Assembly: GCF_023343835.1 (NCBI RefSeq)
Contig: NC_064472.1
Location: forward strand, 43,223,799-43,287,798
DNA length: 64,000 nucleotides
Direction of reading: 5' to 3'
Source of the DNA: Lagopus muta
Lineage: Eukaryota; Chordata; Aves; Galliformes; Phasianidae
The notes under the pieces: generated by a model
Database searches by the model: none
What the model was told of the DNA's origin: nothing
Seen by the model: the letters and a program-made list of their open reading frames with translations, nothing else
Shown here: positions 1 to 13,938 of the stretch, one piece after another
How positions within the stretch are numbered: the stretch's first letter is position 1
Layout: every line of letters begins with the position of its first letter
Made by a program: the position numbers and the translations under genes

Positions 1-3000
1 ATGTGCATGGAGATTTAGAAGGAAAGACATCTTAGCGAATATTCAAGGTAGTAAGTAAACTGTCTGGAAAGTGTTCACCCATTTTTGGTATGTACCTGAG
101 GAAAATGAAGCATTTCATTTGTGACACTGTTGTGCATATTACAGGCATTCACTTTGGTTAACGTCACACTGCAGCAATTGCACTCATCCTCTATTATATG
201 CCGTGAAAGTTATATCTGAACGATACAGAACTAAACTACATGCAACTTCTTTTTTCACTAGAACCTGTAATGTATTAAAAAAAAAAAAAATTGGCAGTAT
301 GCAAAACATGTTTACATATAAAATGGTAGGTGCCTAATGTATGCATTTCTTATTCTAACATTACCAAGTTTTTGCATGCAAAAATATAAGTTTGCAAAAT
401 GCAAACAAAAAGAAATATTGTGCATATAAAAGTACTGATATTTTTAATGTGGAATATTGTGAAAGTCCGTTCCGTTTAGCATCTGCATTGTATGAGTATT
501 TTTGAGCAAGATGTTGGCAGTCTTCTTTCTCTATGCTATAAGTAAGAAATGAGAAAAAGGTCTTTTTTTTGAAGATGGTTGTTTTCAGTACTGTTTGAGA
601 TGGAAATTAGAAAGTCAACAGATGGAAAATGTGCTTCCCTGTGCTATTTTTCTCCTTACTAGCAAGAAATGAGACTTTAGAGTTGACTTAAGAAATTGCA
701 TTTCAAGATAAGATAAAATATATTTTCCTTTCCCTAGCTGAATCGTTAGCCTTTTTTTAATGGAGTTCTGAATCATTATCCTATGACTTGTGTGTGAGAT
801 GCTGACAGAATGTTTTCACAGGGGACAAATGTAAACCACTATTAATATCTTATGATAATTATGAATGTATCCGGATTGGCATTGATTTTCTTTTTTTTTT
901 TTTTGCACAGAGATTTAGGAGATATCCTTTTGTTTTTGTTTTTTTTTTAATCATTGATAAAATGTTGCGTGACGATTTCTAGGGCTGCTCATATCTACAA
1001 GTCTGATACAGGAATAGTAGAAAAAAATCAGTAGAAAAAGTTTATTTTCTTAAAATCAAGGGAAAATATAGCAACAGAAGAAAACTACACTTGGAAGCAT
1101 GGAGAAAATATTGCACATTGATGCACAGCTTAACTTCAGACAACATTTCCCTCAGCAAGTGATAATTTTTAATCACATAAAATCTTAGTCATGCATTGGG
1201 AATTATGTTAACAAATGTAGAATCAATTGCTCAGTACTATTCTACCTTCTGTCCTTCTGCCCTGATAACAGTGGCACAGAAGTACCATTTCTTTGTCAAA
1301 TGTTGCTCTCTCTGACTCACTTTCAAAAAGAATTGGAGACATTCAAAGTGTTCATATTTTCTTTAAGGCCTCAGTGTTTATGTGAACCCCCAGGTAATAA
1401 AGAGGGCCTTAACAGATTATTATTTTTTTTAATCTCTGTGGGGGGAAAAGGATAACAAATTTCTGTCTTTTTCAGTGTTGGCAAATACTTCTTACAAAAA
1501 ATATTCAAGTCCATAGATATATACATATAGATATATACAGCTAATATGCCAAAAGTTGGTATATTTATCAGCTGCCCACAAAATATTAAAATGGCATTTA
1601 TCTATAAACTGTTTTTCAGAAAGAAGAAAAAACTTTTTTTCAGACTTAATGGTACTTGGTAAATATTCTTAAGAACAACGGTACTGTATATTTCTGCAAA
1701 CATGTAGTCAATATATAGGGTTTGTATGTGCATATATATATATATACACTCATATATAAATTAAAAGCATTTTTTAATATGTTAAGATGGATTGATTCTT
1801 TATATAACATTTAAGCAAAAATATGAAAAACAGGAAAAACAAGTTGCTTGCTTTTGTTTAGAAGCTGGTACTTCTAGCAGTGGATCAGACTTAAGAATTT
1901 ATTTAGATGAAGTTTCACAGTGTCTCTGTATTGATTAAGTGTGAAGCACATCATTGTGTTGTTGATCTCAGAATCCTGCTGGAAGTCCGTCTCCCCTTAC
2001 TTATGTGGCTGAATGCCTTTATGAAAATCTTCAAGAAACTCTTTGTAAAGGGATTTACATGATTAAGGCTAGGCATCTAGGAAAAATACAGTGACTTACT
2101 GTCATGCACTGAAATTTTTAAAATATGACCTTTCTTTTTATTATTTTGTATTCTAGATGCCAAACAGTTACTGTTTGGTGGCAGTGAATCAAAATATATC
2201 AAGGCACAGATATACGTAGAAAGTCTTATTTCCCTGCAGTCTCTTATGAAAGTGTTTTGCAGCTCTATGATAATCAGAAAAATGTTTCTCTATTTCTCAT
2301 GGCAGCATATGTTTATGACACGTTTTTAGTTTTAGATTCTGACAATGTCATTTAGGGCCTTTCCCTCATTCATTTCCTTCATTATGCTGCCCATGTTTCA
2401 TTTCTACAACACTGCTGAGTTCTGTAGGAAGCAGGGCACCGTTATGCAGATACTTGGGAAGCACAGGGCAGTGATGCAGATCATTTCCCTCAACATCTGC
2501 TGGTGAATGACAGGCATCAGGTACCCTCAGAGGCAGCTCTGAAGATGAACCTTGCCATAAGGGAAGGGAAGAAAATCACACCAGGTGTGACATGGCTTCA
2601 CAGAAGTGCATGGACCTCAGCTCTCACTAGCTGCACATGTGCCTCAGTACATCTCTGAGGTCATCCTAAGGCTCAGTGCAGTCATTACATTTTGGAGATA
2701 ATTGCAGGAGAGGATTAGTTTGGGAGTTCAGAAAATGGCTATATGTATAGAAATATCTGAAACGTGTCACTACAAGTGTATCTTCTTACACAAAAGATTG
2801 ATGAAATTTCAAATAACAGACTGAGATTAATTTACGCTACTTTATGATGTGTACGTACAGTGTAACACTAGTTCTAGGTAAGATTTTAATGTGTTAATTG
2901 ATAGCTAAACAGAGGACTTATAGACGAATATTTATATCCCAAACTTCTAGAGAAACTGAAAATCTCTAACAGCTGACTTGAAGGCTCTGTATCTGCTGCT

Positions 3001-6000
3001 CATACAAATTTATTTTTCTCTAAATATCCAGTTTTACTTCTGCCCACAGCTTTTTCTAATATTGTAACTCACCCTATGTTAGAAATATCACAGAACTAAT
3101 CTTCTATTCCACCCTTCTGCTTAAAATATCTAGATACTCTGACATAACTCTGAATGGCTATGTACGTGCTAAGCCCTTCTTCTCACTGCTCTGCTGTCTC
3201 TTCAGAAGATGGTAGCTCATGTTTGCCAAAAGCAACTCCATTCCCAGGAGGCACCTTGCTTTATCAGCAACAACTGCAGAAAAGGGGTGTCTGCAGACAT
3301 CCATGGTGCTGGAACTGGGGCAAGGCAGTGGCAGGACAGTGCACACCTACTCTTCACTTACAAGAAGATTTTTGCCTGAGTTTTGGCAAACACCCTCTTA
3401 GCAGACACTAAAGTTTGTTTGTTTGTTTTTAAATAAAGTGGTTGCTGCATATTGAGAGTACAGATCTTCTACAGAAAATGCTGGCTTTCAGCTGTTATAG
3501 AGGAAAACTTCCTTATGATACTGTGTTCTGGTTTAGCTTCAGAGTAGATCTGATGCTTCAGTGTAATAGCTGACCAGATCCAGATCCTGCAGGGACCAAG
3601 GCTCCAGCCCAGCTGCTGAGCTCCTAGTATCATGTGGATGAAGTCCCTATATATATAGTCTTTTTCAGTATGAATGCAGTAACACTGTATTTAAAATTTT
3701 TCAAGCATAAATTTAGCCTTAAGAGCTTTCCATGGTTTTCAGTACTCACAATTGATTATTATGCCAGCTCTTATTCTAGCTTTTGTCTGCGGTGGTGCTG
3801 AAATGTATGGCACAGCTTCAGCCAGTAGTGCTGAAATGTATGGCACAGCTTCAGCCTGTCTATGTGGAGATATCTTCACAACAACCCTCCTTCTAAAGTG
3901 ATCCTTTTGTTCAATGGAATAAAGGCTACCCCCACCCTTAACCTAACTAAAGGAACTGTTTACCTGGTTTGAATGGCTCTTTCTGTTAAATGGGTAGAGA
4001 TTTATGCTTTTTAAGCTGCAATATAAGTGTGCCATATATCATTACATTAGAAACAAAGTTTTATTCAAATATATGTAAGAACTATAAATACCTATCAATG
4101 TTAGCTATCCGGGTATAGAACCTTGCTTCCAGATCTTCAGTACCTCCTTTCCAATGTGCTAGCCTGACACAGAGGTGTGAACACTATGTCAAGTCAAAGG
4201 GTACAAAGGGTCCTTAAATAGTCAGCCCGAATTGGATAGATTTGTCTTCAAAAAATGCTGAGCAATTAACTTTCTTCCTGCAGATGTGGTAGGATATGTT
4301 CTCCTGTCATGTGCCACTTTGTTACAGGTAACATAACATGCAACTATGTATTTCAAATGCTAGGTAGGACTCTACCCGTTTTGCCTTAAAAAAAATTGCA
4401 AGGACCATTTTACCTCCAGACAGATGCTCTCAGACAATGACTCCTGCTGCCTCTGTTTGTGCATGAGTAAAATGTAGCATTCAGAAGATAAGCAACAGCC
4501 TAGAAGGGGGATTATTTTATGGGTTTTCTTTTAAGATTCCACTGTCTTCACAGAATTAGTAGATTTTCTTCTATGTAGTTTGGTATACGTGCAACTAAGG
4601 TACAATGTCCTTATGAAGTGGAGGAGCAAATGTATATTATGATAAACCATCCTCTCTTCGTGCAAACAATTTGAAGTGCCTTACTCCAATCAGTAAGGTA
4701 TTCAAGGCAGTAAATGTTATGTTGAAGCAAAATTTTAGAAGATTATGAAATATTTTGCATATCTTATTAATTTTTTACTTAGTATTTTTGTATTAATGGA
4801 AAGACCTTTTGATTGCAATTCCTTTTTTTCTTTTCCTATTCAGTAATTTAGTAAGTGGGCATTATAAATTCAGTTAAGCTAGGAATGTGTTAAAAAGTGA
4901 TGTCAAAAGGATTCAAGTTAATTCCTCCTTATTATTTTGCCAAAGACAAAAATTACTTTGAAAGTGGTTAACTCTGAACTCTCTATCTAGGACCTGGGTT
5001 GCTTTTGGTTTTGTTTGATTTTCTTCTTTTCTTGCATCAATTGAGTTTTTACAATACAAATCTATGACTGAGTTTTCAGTTATGTGTGGAGAAGTTTATT
5101 AACTTGAAACTGTCAGTATTTTTGTATTATACCCTGCTTGTTAGTGTGCATCCAGATTTCAGTCTTGATAGGGCTTAGGAAGGAAGGCAAGCTTGTAAGT
5201 TGTAAATCTTGTAGAACATTTTGGAACTCTTAGTGTCCTTTTACCAAACATATTAGGCTGTTATTGACAGCATCTGAAATACCAACAATTGGTTGTTTTG
5301 ATGAAGAAATAAATGTATGCTGCAATAGAAGCAAAATAGTCTGAAATTGACATAAAAGCTCTCCTTTTGAAATAGGGAGCCATCAGCTGGGCTTATTTAG
5401 CAACAGTCAGCTCTTAACTGGTAAATTATCTTTTTTTTTTTATTACTTCACCTAACAAGTAAAAAAAAAAAAAGTCATGAAAATGTCAGGATATTACTCT
5501 AAATACACATGAGAAATAGATGTGGCAAGTAAAAAAGTGTTCTTTTTTGTATACTTCACAAGTAAATGCGTAGTCTGAGCCTGAGGGTGACAAATTGTCC
5601 AACTTATTACAGAGTACCTTACAAAATGTTTCAGAGCTTTCTATTTTCAAAAATTAGGTCTGTATACACCATGCAGAATCACCTCTGTTTTTCGTTGGGT
5701 CCCTAGCCTATTATCAGCATTTGTGCAATGCTTGAACAGATTTCAGATACTCTAGTGTTTGAAGGCACTGGCTAATTTATGGCCGACTGCCAAGTGTGTG
5801 TCTGCTGACATAACCCTGTTATCCTTTATATAACTTGCACAAGGCTATGTGTGTTGCAGATGCAATCTGCAGCACTGTGAGCCGCTCGTATTTATGGCAG
5901 GTGGCTGGAAACACAGATTTGAAACCACTTTTAATTTGCTGTGAATAAGTATGCAGCTTTGGTGAACTAATGATATTCTAATAGTTTAGGTTCAGGGATC

Positions 6001-9000
6001 AGGTTTCCTTATTTTGTCTGAGAGTTCATGATAGGTGTATCTTAATGCTACCCATCCTTCTGGCAGATACTAATCTGCTAGACAGTGACACCTATACACC
6101 TGCCATTCAAACATTTGTTGTTCCCAGGCTGGACTACTGCAGTGCTATATGTGCCTAAGTGTTGCCATATTTTTATAAAAATGTTTATTGCTGTTGCTAT
6201 TACTAGCTTCTGACAAAAAAAGTGAAAGATTTCTTCTAGTAAATTGGTGTTTTGAATGAGCTCATTATGAAAAACTGAGCAAGATTTTATGTTCTAGGGA
6301 AAAAGATAACTCTGATGGTGACTTCCCTCTTTTGCCTTTCCTCTTCATTGCACGCACATGAACACACTCAACCCTCATTTGTTGAACTGTCTGTTTCTGA
6401 CACATGGTGAAAAACTCTGTACCCTTTCTTGCCCTGAGTACTGTAAAAAATTTTTAGTTGTTAAGCAAGAATTTTCTGAGTGAGTCATAGAGAAGATAGA
6501 GAAACTTCAGGGAATTTGGAAAAAACCTTTGCCTGTGGGATAAACTAAAAACCTGGAATGTGTTATGCTTACCTGAAAAAATGATGACTAGCCAAGATGT
6601 TTGAAACTCTGCAGTAGAAGACATGATTCCAGTAGAATGTGATACCATGCTATTGGATTTAAATCAGTGTCCTGCAAGGCACTGGTTAGAATGCAGAATG
6701 TTATGATTCTAAAACCTCTCAATGGGGAGGCATGCATTCCTCTGAAAGATGTCACCTTAGGGTGCAGTACCACTCAGTGAAGGTATACAAGCTGGAATAT
6801 TCTCATTCAAATATGAGAAACTAGACAGAAAGCAGAACATTGTCTGAGAGAGCTTGGTGCTCCCAAATTTTCCTACTTTAAGGTGAGCTGCATTTGGTGT
6901 ATTTATTTATTGAGCATGAGAGAGAGGATGCTAGTGGGATGCTATCTTGATGCACAGTAACCAATTGGTTAGAATGTGCATTAAGTGTTGGGTGAATAGG
7001 AGCTTTCTTACAAGTAGACTGCTTTATAACTATATTTTAAATGTTTTGTGGAATGCCTAAAACAAAAGATAGCATTTCTTTTTAAACAGGATATGTATTT
7101 GTTGAAATAAATGAATAATTTATTTACTTGCTATCTTGGTTGTATGTCTCCTTTCTGTGGATCCTTGTCAGGATGTACTTCAAATGGATATTTTTAGAGA
7201 ACAGTATTGGTCTTTGGGAATAAGTGAAGCATAGCAGTAGGTGAGTTATATGTCCCTGTAGTTGGCCTTTGGGCCTTTTGAATGTGAGTTTTTTTAGTAA
7301 TTTCATTACTTGAAAACATGCCATGGTGATTAAGTGTTCACATCTTTTATCTAAGAAAATCAATTGCCATCTTTGCCTTGATCAGTCAGGAAAATTGCAA
7401 GCCTTACTATGTTGTGTTCAACTGTCTCCATGCTATACATAAAGCAAGTACAAGATAATTTTTCCATTTGACTTTTCTTCAGTCTGGTTTTGTCTCTCCT
7501 TTCGTTAATGCAGACCAGGTAGTATGACTCAAAAGGAGTCTAACTGCACGCCTTCTGTTTATGGATATTTGTCTAATTGCTTGTGTGTTTATTTCAATAC
7601 GTGTGTGAATATGTGTTTGTATATTTATTTGCACGCCTGCATGTACTTGTGAAACTACCTTTCAGCGTTTACTTCTAAAGTGTTTGACTTAGTCCTCAAC
7701 ATTTCTGCAATTTCTGAGCTTTAAAAAAACTTGTGGCAAATACAAACATGTAAAGGAACAAGTGCAATTCAAGAGTCTTTTGGTATCAAGCGGCCTAAGT
7801 GGGTATGTTGAAAAAACCAAGTATTTCAGTAAGGAACAGTCATTGGAATGCTTTTCAATAGTTTTACCAGTTTTCAACATACTAAAATTAAAAAAAAAAA
7901 AAGTGCTGTATGGAATAAATATTTGGGAATATTTATCTTTAAGAGAATCACAGAACTAAACCAAAATGACTAATGTCTGTATGTTGGCTTAACTTACTTC
8001 AGCTGATTATCTCAACTGATGTATAATGAACTTCATCTTCAAGAAAATCAAATCATCCTCTGAGATACTTAAAAATAGAATTAATAGCTTAACTTCTCTC
8101 ATCAGAACATGACAATCTTTTTGGATGCTTTAAGTGCTTAGGGAGAAATTTACTTAAAAAAAAGAAGCTACTTGCAATGAGATACAGGAGGTTACCTTTT
8201 TTTCACTGTTTCAGGATTGGTAATAGTCTAAAAAGCCTGAGGACATGACCCTTATTTTGAAAGCTCCAGGTGCCAGATCTCCATCAAGATGATATTTTCC
8301 ACAAGGATTTTACAAACTTTTTGAAAACTTAAGATAATATTGCAGAATAGTAATAATAATAATAAAATGATCTTGAAATAAGCCTTCCCAGAAACTTCAG
8401 GCAATTATAATCCAAATTTGAGCAATTTAATGAATATGAGTTATTTGATATTCTAGTTTGTTTTATTTAGTGTTGTAACAACTTCATAACATTTAATAAA
8501 TAGTAATTGACATCTGAAAACAAAAAAGTAATTTCCTCAGCTTGTAAACATTTTGTAACATATATGTTTCTGTAGAAAAAGCACTGCTGAAGATCCTAGT
8601 AATGAAATAAAATCTTTTTTTTCCAGTAGAATGAAAAAGTCCTAAATAGACACAAAATGCTGACCTCCCTTGGTTTTTGCACCAGTTTTGTGTCTAAATA
8701 GGTTTGATTACACTGCAAATCGGTATTATGCTAGAATAGCGTTATCAAGTTAATTATCTAAAAACTCATCCCAGCTTCCCATAACTTTCAAAAGCCAGGT
8801 GAATGGCTGAGTGCATGCAGTACATGCAGTGATGCTGCCACTGGATATGCCTATTATAAGCTGGTTTGTACAAAGCCATTCTACTAAATACCTGTTGAGA
8901 TCTGCAGCTGTAGCTGTAGGCTTTATCATGTGCAAATTATCCCTGCTTTTGGAAGTAAGTTCAGAATTCCTCTGAGGTTGTCTCACTCCTATGACAGTTA

Positions 9001-9663
9001 CTGTTATATTTGAACATATTTTCCAACTTATCCCTGTTTTTCAAAGAGATGCCGGGCAGAAATGTCTGGTCTTTTCCTAAATATTAGCCAGCCTTCATAT
9101 CTCTCCTCTCTAGAATAATTCTGTTGAAACTGTCTCCCTGTATTTGTTACTAACGTATTTTCTTAAGATTTTCCTGTATCTTTATACTGTTACCATTACA
9201 ACACTAAGGAAAATCCCACCTGTCCCTGAGGTAATCATTAAAGAATCTTTGGATTGCTGATGCTGTTTTCAATTCCCTGCCACAATTTTTTTTTCTCGTT
9301 TTCCCCCACTAACAGTAGTTGAATTTGTTTTTCTGCACTTCCTTTTTATGTAATTTTTAATTTGAATAGCTTTGTATGTAAAATAAAACATGGAAAGTGA
9401 AAAGCTAAAAATCAGCACATTATGAACAACATATATTAATGGCATTAGATTAAACTTACAGAGAGATGTTGAATCTTGAGACTTAAGTGAAATTGTTTAT
9501 GGAATAAGTCTGTGTTACACAAGAGCATAATCACAAAAATCTCCCTGACACATAGGATTCATGGAATGTAAAAATACAAATTGTGCAATGCCTTTCAGTG
9601 AGTATTTTGTCTTATAAATCGAGAATATTTACATGGTTTTCAACTGTTTCTTTTTCCTTGCAG
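1..9663 (+). other. SHC3: Intron sequence of SHC3 upstream of the first visible exon
   Basis: This AT-rich stretch has no convincing coding exon. It ends in a 3' splice site (ctttttccttgcag) at the exon starting at 9664, so it is read as the end of the preceding SHC3 intron. The exon that should encode the start of the PTB domain was not found here and probably lies left of the window. The stretch holds simple A/T runs, a short TA-rich patch near 1730-1757, a TAA run near 8349-8366 and a two-copy tandem repeat near 3.8 kb. Short ORFs here lack codon bias or recognisable motifs. Confidence 0.7.
3791..3856. repeat. Two-copy tandem repeat, period 33 bp
   Basis: A unit containing gtgctgaaatgtatggcaca followed by gcttcagcc occurs twice in direct succession with almost no divergence. 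The near identity suggests a recent local duplication. It lies in intronic sequence and no function is evident. Confidence 0.85.
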
Positions 9664-9734
9664 TACTTGGGGTGTATAGAAGTCTTGCGTTCAATGAGAT
9701 CTCTTGACTTCAATACTAGAACACAAATTACAAG
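9664..9734 (+). CDS. SHC3: SHC3 coding exon (PTB domain, beta-strand after GVSYVVK)
   Basis: The 71-nt exon encodes 23 residues starting [19 protein letters not shown] and ends in a split Arg codon (AG|G). It is bounded by a pyrimidine-rich acceptor ending in cag and by a gtaaga donor. SHC-family PTB domains carry the signature Y(M/L)GC(V/I)EVL.SMR.LDF at this point, and the boundary before YLGC is a conserved SHC exon junction. It is the first SHC3 exon in the window. The PTB domain binds phosphotyrosine NPXpY motifs of activated receptors at the plasma membrane. Confidence 0.95.
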
Positions 9735-10943
9735 GTAAGACTTTATACAAGTATATATTTAAAATAAAGTATGAATTGTTTCCACAGAGAGGAGGGGATA
9801 TGAAAATAGCAAGACAAGACATATAGTAAATATTTTATGGATACCTTAAATCTGCTTTTTTTTTTTTTTTTTTTTTTTTTTGCTTTCAAAAACTCAAACA
9901 TCACACCTAGTATTAATAGAGCTCCAGTGGAGTCTAAGGAATATATTCCTTCTCTTTCTCTTTTTTGTTCTAATTTTTTAATTTTATGTGCCAGGAACTG
10001 CTTTAGAAAATTTTAGTCTGTTTTTCAAATTATGCTGCCCCAAAAGGCACTTAGCTAGCTAGTACTTTCGTGACATTTAGGCTACCAAGAATGAGAACTA
10101 TGTTTATAATCTGTATACAAGTCTACAAGGCATTCGTCCAAATTAGTCAAGGGAGCTAAAAGAAATGAATGGATATGTTCTTTTCCAGATAACACGTAGC
10201 AAACAACAAGCTTATATTAGACTCTCTTTACAATTCTTCTTTGAAAGCTATCCTGGTATTGTTTTAAAGGTAGTATAGTGTCTTAAGAAGTGACCATGAA
10301 TCATTTCATTTCTAAGATATATTTTGAGAGCAGTAGCAAATAGTATTTTGAAGATGTTTTCACTTGAAAAGCTGAGGTCATTGATGCAGAGAACTGTAGT
10401 GTTGCCATCTTCCAGCAACTGGGATCACATTTCAATGACCATAGTCACAGCTGCTGATAGTCTTTCATAAAGCACGGTCATACTATAGGTACCTAAGTAT
10501 TTCTGTCATTAAGTGAGTAAAATGACTTACTTCAGGCTTGGATGCCATTCTTGTGGTCTGTATGTACTGCCTTTGAGTTACCTTCGCATATATCAGCTTT
10601 GGATAGGACCCTGTGTGTCCCTAAAAATATTTATCATTTACTTGTCAAGACACTGATTTGATGAGGAACATAAAAACACAAGGAGAGATTAATAGTTGAA
10701 TTCTGAATTTCAGACAATATAGACAATGGTGTCATCTGAGAATTTTCTTACTGTGTTGTTTTAAACTCATAGTGTACGTTTCTGTGTTATTTGCAACAGT
10801 GAACTTCTAAAATGCTTGTATGTCCAGGCAGACTTACAGTTCCAGTGTTATGCTACATCTGTGATGATCACTTGGAATTTAGATGACTTACTGTGGTAGG
10901 TTATTTTTCTATATTTCATAACTGAGGATGGAGTTCAGCTTTT

Positions 10944-10948
<5 letters not shown>

Positions 10949-10975
<27 letters not shown>
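10949..10975. repeat. (GT)n dinucleotide microsatellite
   Basis: About 13 uninterrupted GT units follow a short T run. It is a typical, probably length-polymorphic microsatellite inside a SHC3 intron. Confidence 0.95.
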
Positions 10976-10979
<4 letters not shown>

Positions 10980-13278
10980 CTCTTTACACTTTATGCCTCC
11001 AATGAAACAGCATTCCAATTTTCTTATTATTTTGCTTATAGGCACAACTTTGCTTTTGATACTTAAGCATATACTTATGCATAAACTTAACTGTACTGTT
11101 GATCTGAACCCAGTGCCATTTGCACAAAGTATTGTGTCTTACAACTCTTTAAATACAAAATGCTTTTTGGCTTTCATTGTGAAACAGACTTTGAATCACA
11201 TTTTTTTCTGTTATGTTATAGCATATTTGACTACATGCTGGATATACTGTTGGCTTATCTTCCCTGTACCACATGTAGTGCACAGGATATTTTTTCAAGC
11301 AGGAAGCTCTGTTTTCATGGTTTGCTTATTGTTTAGCGTTTTCTACTTTTTGATTCATAAAATAACAAGAACTTTCTAATTCATCATTCTGATCATACTA
11401 TTCCCAACTAAAACTTATTCTGAAGTTGGAATCTTTAGTTCGAATTGGAATCAGAATCTAGCACCTTAACTTGCACTTCATTAATTACTCTGGCTCCTGA
11501 AATCCTCATGTCATGCTTTAAGTACCTGCAGGAAACAATCTGATCAGGATTAATCCTGTAGCATTTCATGTACGAGCCTATTTTTTTAATTAGTTAATAC
11601 TAATTGCTACTAAGGAATTACTAAAACTCACATTTGCCAGCTAGCTTGCTCATGTGCACTAAGAAGCATAACATAGGCTTGAAGGTATATTTTGAATTAT
11701 TATAGCTGATATTCTCATATTACAAGCACCAGTTCCCTCTCAAAGCGACACCTGTAACTCTGTACAACCCTTTAATTACAAATAAAGTGGAAGTACCTGA
11801 AAGCTATGTCTATTCGGGAGTGATAATTGTTTCAGTTTACCTCTGCCTGCATGAACTGCTCTGAATGATTCCCTTGGCTCTTGTCAAAGCAGTAGGCCCT
11901 TCCCTGTGGCCTGCTGCCAGCCAAGGGCTGCACTTGTGATCCAGCTGTTTGTGGCAGGACATCACTGGGCTCCACATGTTCTCAGCTCCCTGCGGCTGCG
12001 CTACAAGGTCCTCTGTGTGAGGGGCGATGTGAAATTCTCTGTGTGTTTTTCAGTATCTGGAGAAAGAGACTTCCTAGCAGCTCTGTTTCTTTTCTGACCC
12101 ACTACTTAATAATTCAAACCTACTTTATAAATGTAAGCTTGTATCGTAACTTTTCAATATAATGCTGTTTTTTTCCTAGACTTTGCAAAATCAATCACAG
12201 AAGAAACTGATCCATTTTGGGCCAATCTAATTTCCGGTATCATGCTGTATTTGCCAAGCAGCGTAAAAGTCATTCAGAAAAGATAATCCAGGTTATCTGG
12301 TGTGTGTGGAAACCTGGATATACCTTTTCCTAACTGGTGTGCATTGTGCTTGACACATACAAAACACTCTCAGGTGAAGCATCTACCCACACCTGCTTGC
12401 TTTCTTGTCTTTGCACTTCCTCCGTATTGCAGAGCTCCAGCAAAGGACATCAATCATCAATCTTTCAGAATTCCATATTCGCTTTTTTTTTTTTTCCCTC
12501 TCTCTCTTGGTTATTTTGTACATCATATTTTATATATCAAGTTATCTTTCTGCTGGCTCAGAGCAGGAACAATCCTCTAGGAAAGATGAGCAGCACCAAT
12601 TCATAGAAAAAAAAAAACAGAACTGGCTCAGTCATTGTGTGATTGAGTTGTGTAGTCACTGGCCCTTCTGTAAATACTGGGCATCATTTTGGGAACCATT
12701 AGTCTCACTTTCTGATAACTCTGTGATGAAGGGAGTTAGTGCTTGACATGTGGCACTTGCATGATTGGTGAACATTTAGCAATTGCTTAAAATCTGGCTA
12801 CCATTTCCACATAACTAGTTGATTAGACATTCATATTATATAGGAAGAAAATGAGAAAAGATGTATTCATGTCTTTGAAAATTCCATCCTTTATAGTTAA
12901 CACATTAGGAGAGAATACATGTCAATATGAATGCATGGACTATTTTTGACAAATCATAAATCGTAATTTCAACACCAGGAACAGGACTGAAGCCAAGCTA
13001 TCAACAGTCTGATCAGGACTTTTTCCTGTCATAATCGTGGGGTGAATTACAGTTATTACCAATCCATAACATCTAGTGCCATTGTATCTAACTTATGACT
13101 TGGTTTTTCTTTTCCACATTTTCACATATCTTTTGTAAATTAAAATGTTAAACTTGTAGATATACATTTATCTTTGTGCAAAAGCAGTGAGCAAACACTT
13201 TCACTTGTCATGCTCATCATCATCATGAGATTTTTTACAAACTTGGTGGTGCCTGTCAAAAGGTATTTTTATCCTTGC

Positions 13279-13506
13279 TGTGGAAAATCATTCTTTAGAA
13301 TTGTTTCAGAATAGCACTTGCTTAATTATGAACTAGGTAAGGGGGTGAAGAGCAAACAAAGGCAATGATGGGTGCTATAGAGAGGGATATTGAGCAACAG
13401 CTTAGAAAACGGGAGCTAGAGGGGGAGCCAAAGGATGCAAGCTGAAGAATGCAGCCTTATCTGTCTTGTGCCACTTCAGGCACTCATGTGCTCACACCTT
13501 GGTTCA
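13279..13506 (+). repeat. 5' LTR of the defective provirus
   Basis: It begins TGTGGAAAATC and ends TTGGTTCA. It shares long blocks with the copy at 15642, including attgtttcagaa, ttaattatgaactaggtaag, caaaggcaatga and gaatgcagccttat. A central block (about 13390-13440) has diverged more strongly or been replaced. A tandem ggttcaggct pair occurs at the junction with the internal sequence. I saw no convincing tRNA primer-binding site after it. Confidence 0.85.
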
Positions 13507-13521
13507 GGCTGGTTCAGGCTA

Positions 13522-13938
13522 TGACTGCCTCCAGTGGATGCAGCAAGGTTGCACCCTTTCATTACACCAGAAGGACAGAATGTAGTTCCCAACAAATGTC
13601 TCATGCTCCCTGATGAGGAAGGAGCCAACAGGGACCCCCATCTCAGTGCAGTACTCTGTCATGAGCCACTCAGCAATGTGCCGCCCACTACTCCCTACTT
13701 CCAGCTTGCCATGGAACCATTCCTGTGTGAAATGCAGCTCAGTGTTGTTGCTCACCTCCTTCTGCGCAGATTGTCTCCCATGTTTGTTTCTGGCTGGGAT
13801 GTAGAGTGAGATCCATATGTAATTGATGGAGTCTTTCATCATTTGGCAATCTGCCTTCTGCTCCTTTGTCACACATGGACCCATGGTTCCTTGCCACTCA
13901 CCTCTGTCAGCCACCTCAGGTTTGGTGGGGCTTGCCAC
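13522..13938 (-). pseudogene. PLCG1-like N-SH2 segment, antisense inside the provirus
   Basis: An uninterrupted 139-codon - strand frame contains EVSNNTELH, then EWFHGKLEVGSSGRHIAEWL, TEYC and GSFLIREHETFVGNYILSFW, ending in IHWRQS and a stop. This order matches the linker and first two-thirds of the N-terminal SH2 domain of phospholipase C-gamma-1 (known motifs: EVSSSTELH, WFHGKL, GRHIAERLLTEYC, GSFLVRESETFVGDYTLSFWRN, IHSRQ). The phosphotyrosine-binding Arg of the FLVRES motif is kept as FLIREHE. The D..N..W pattern upstream hints that the similarity extends towards the split PH domain. It stops where the 5' LTR begins. It cannot be a working PLC because the catalytic parts are absent. It is either a captured host cDNA fragment or a truncated retrocopy; a non-coding remnant is most likely. 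Confidence 0.7.

Noticed and set aside
1..9663. Missing SHC3 exon with the PTB N-terminus (GPGVSYVVK block)
   Set aside because: I looked for this signature in the left part and did not find it; most likely it lies upstream of the window because intron 1 of SHC genes can be very long.
10951..11379. 142-codon + strand open frame with hydrophobic stretches
   Set aside because: Its N-terminus is translation of the GT microsatellite, the rest is AT-rich intron giving Phe/Leu/Ile by composition, and no splice or family evidence exists.
12302..12746. Three overlapping + strand frames of 89-113 codons
   Set aside because: All contain Phe runs from a T tract and occur in all three frames, which indicates a local lack of stops rather than a gene.
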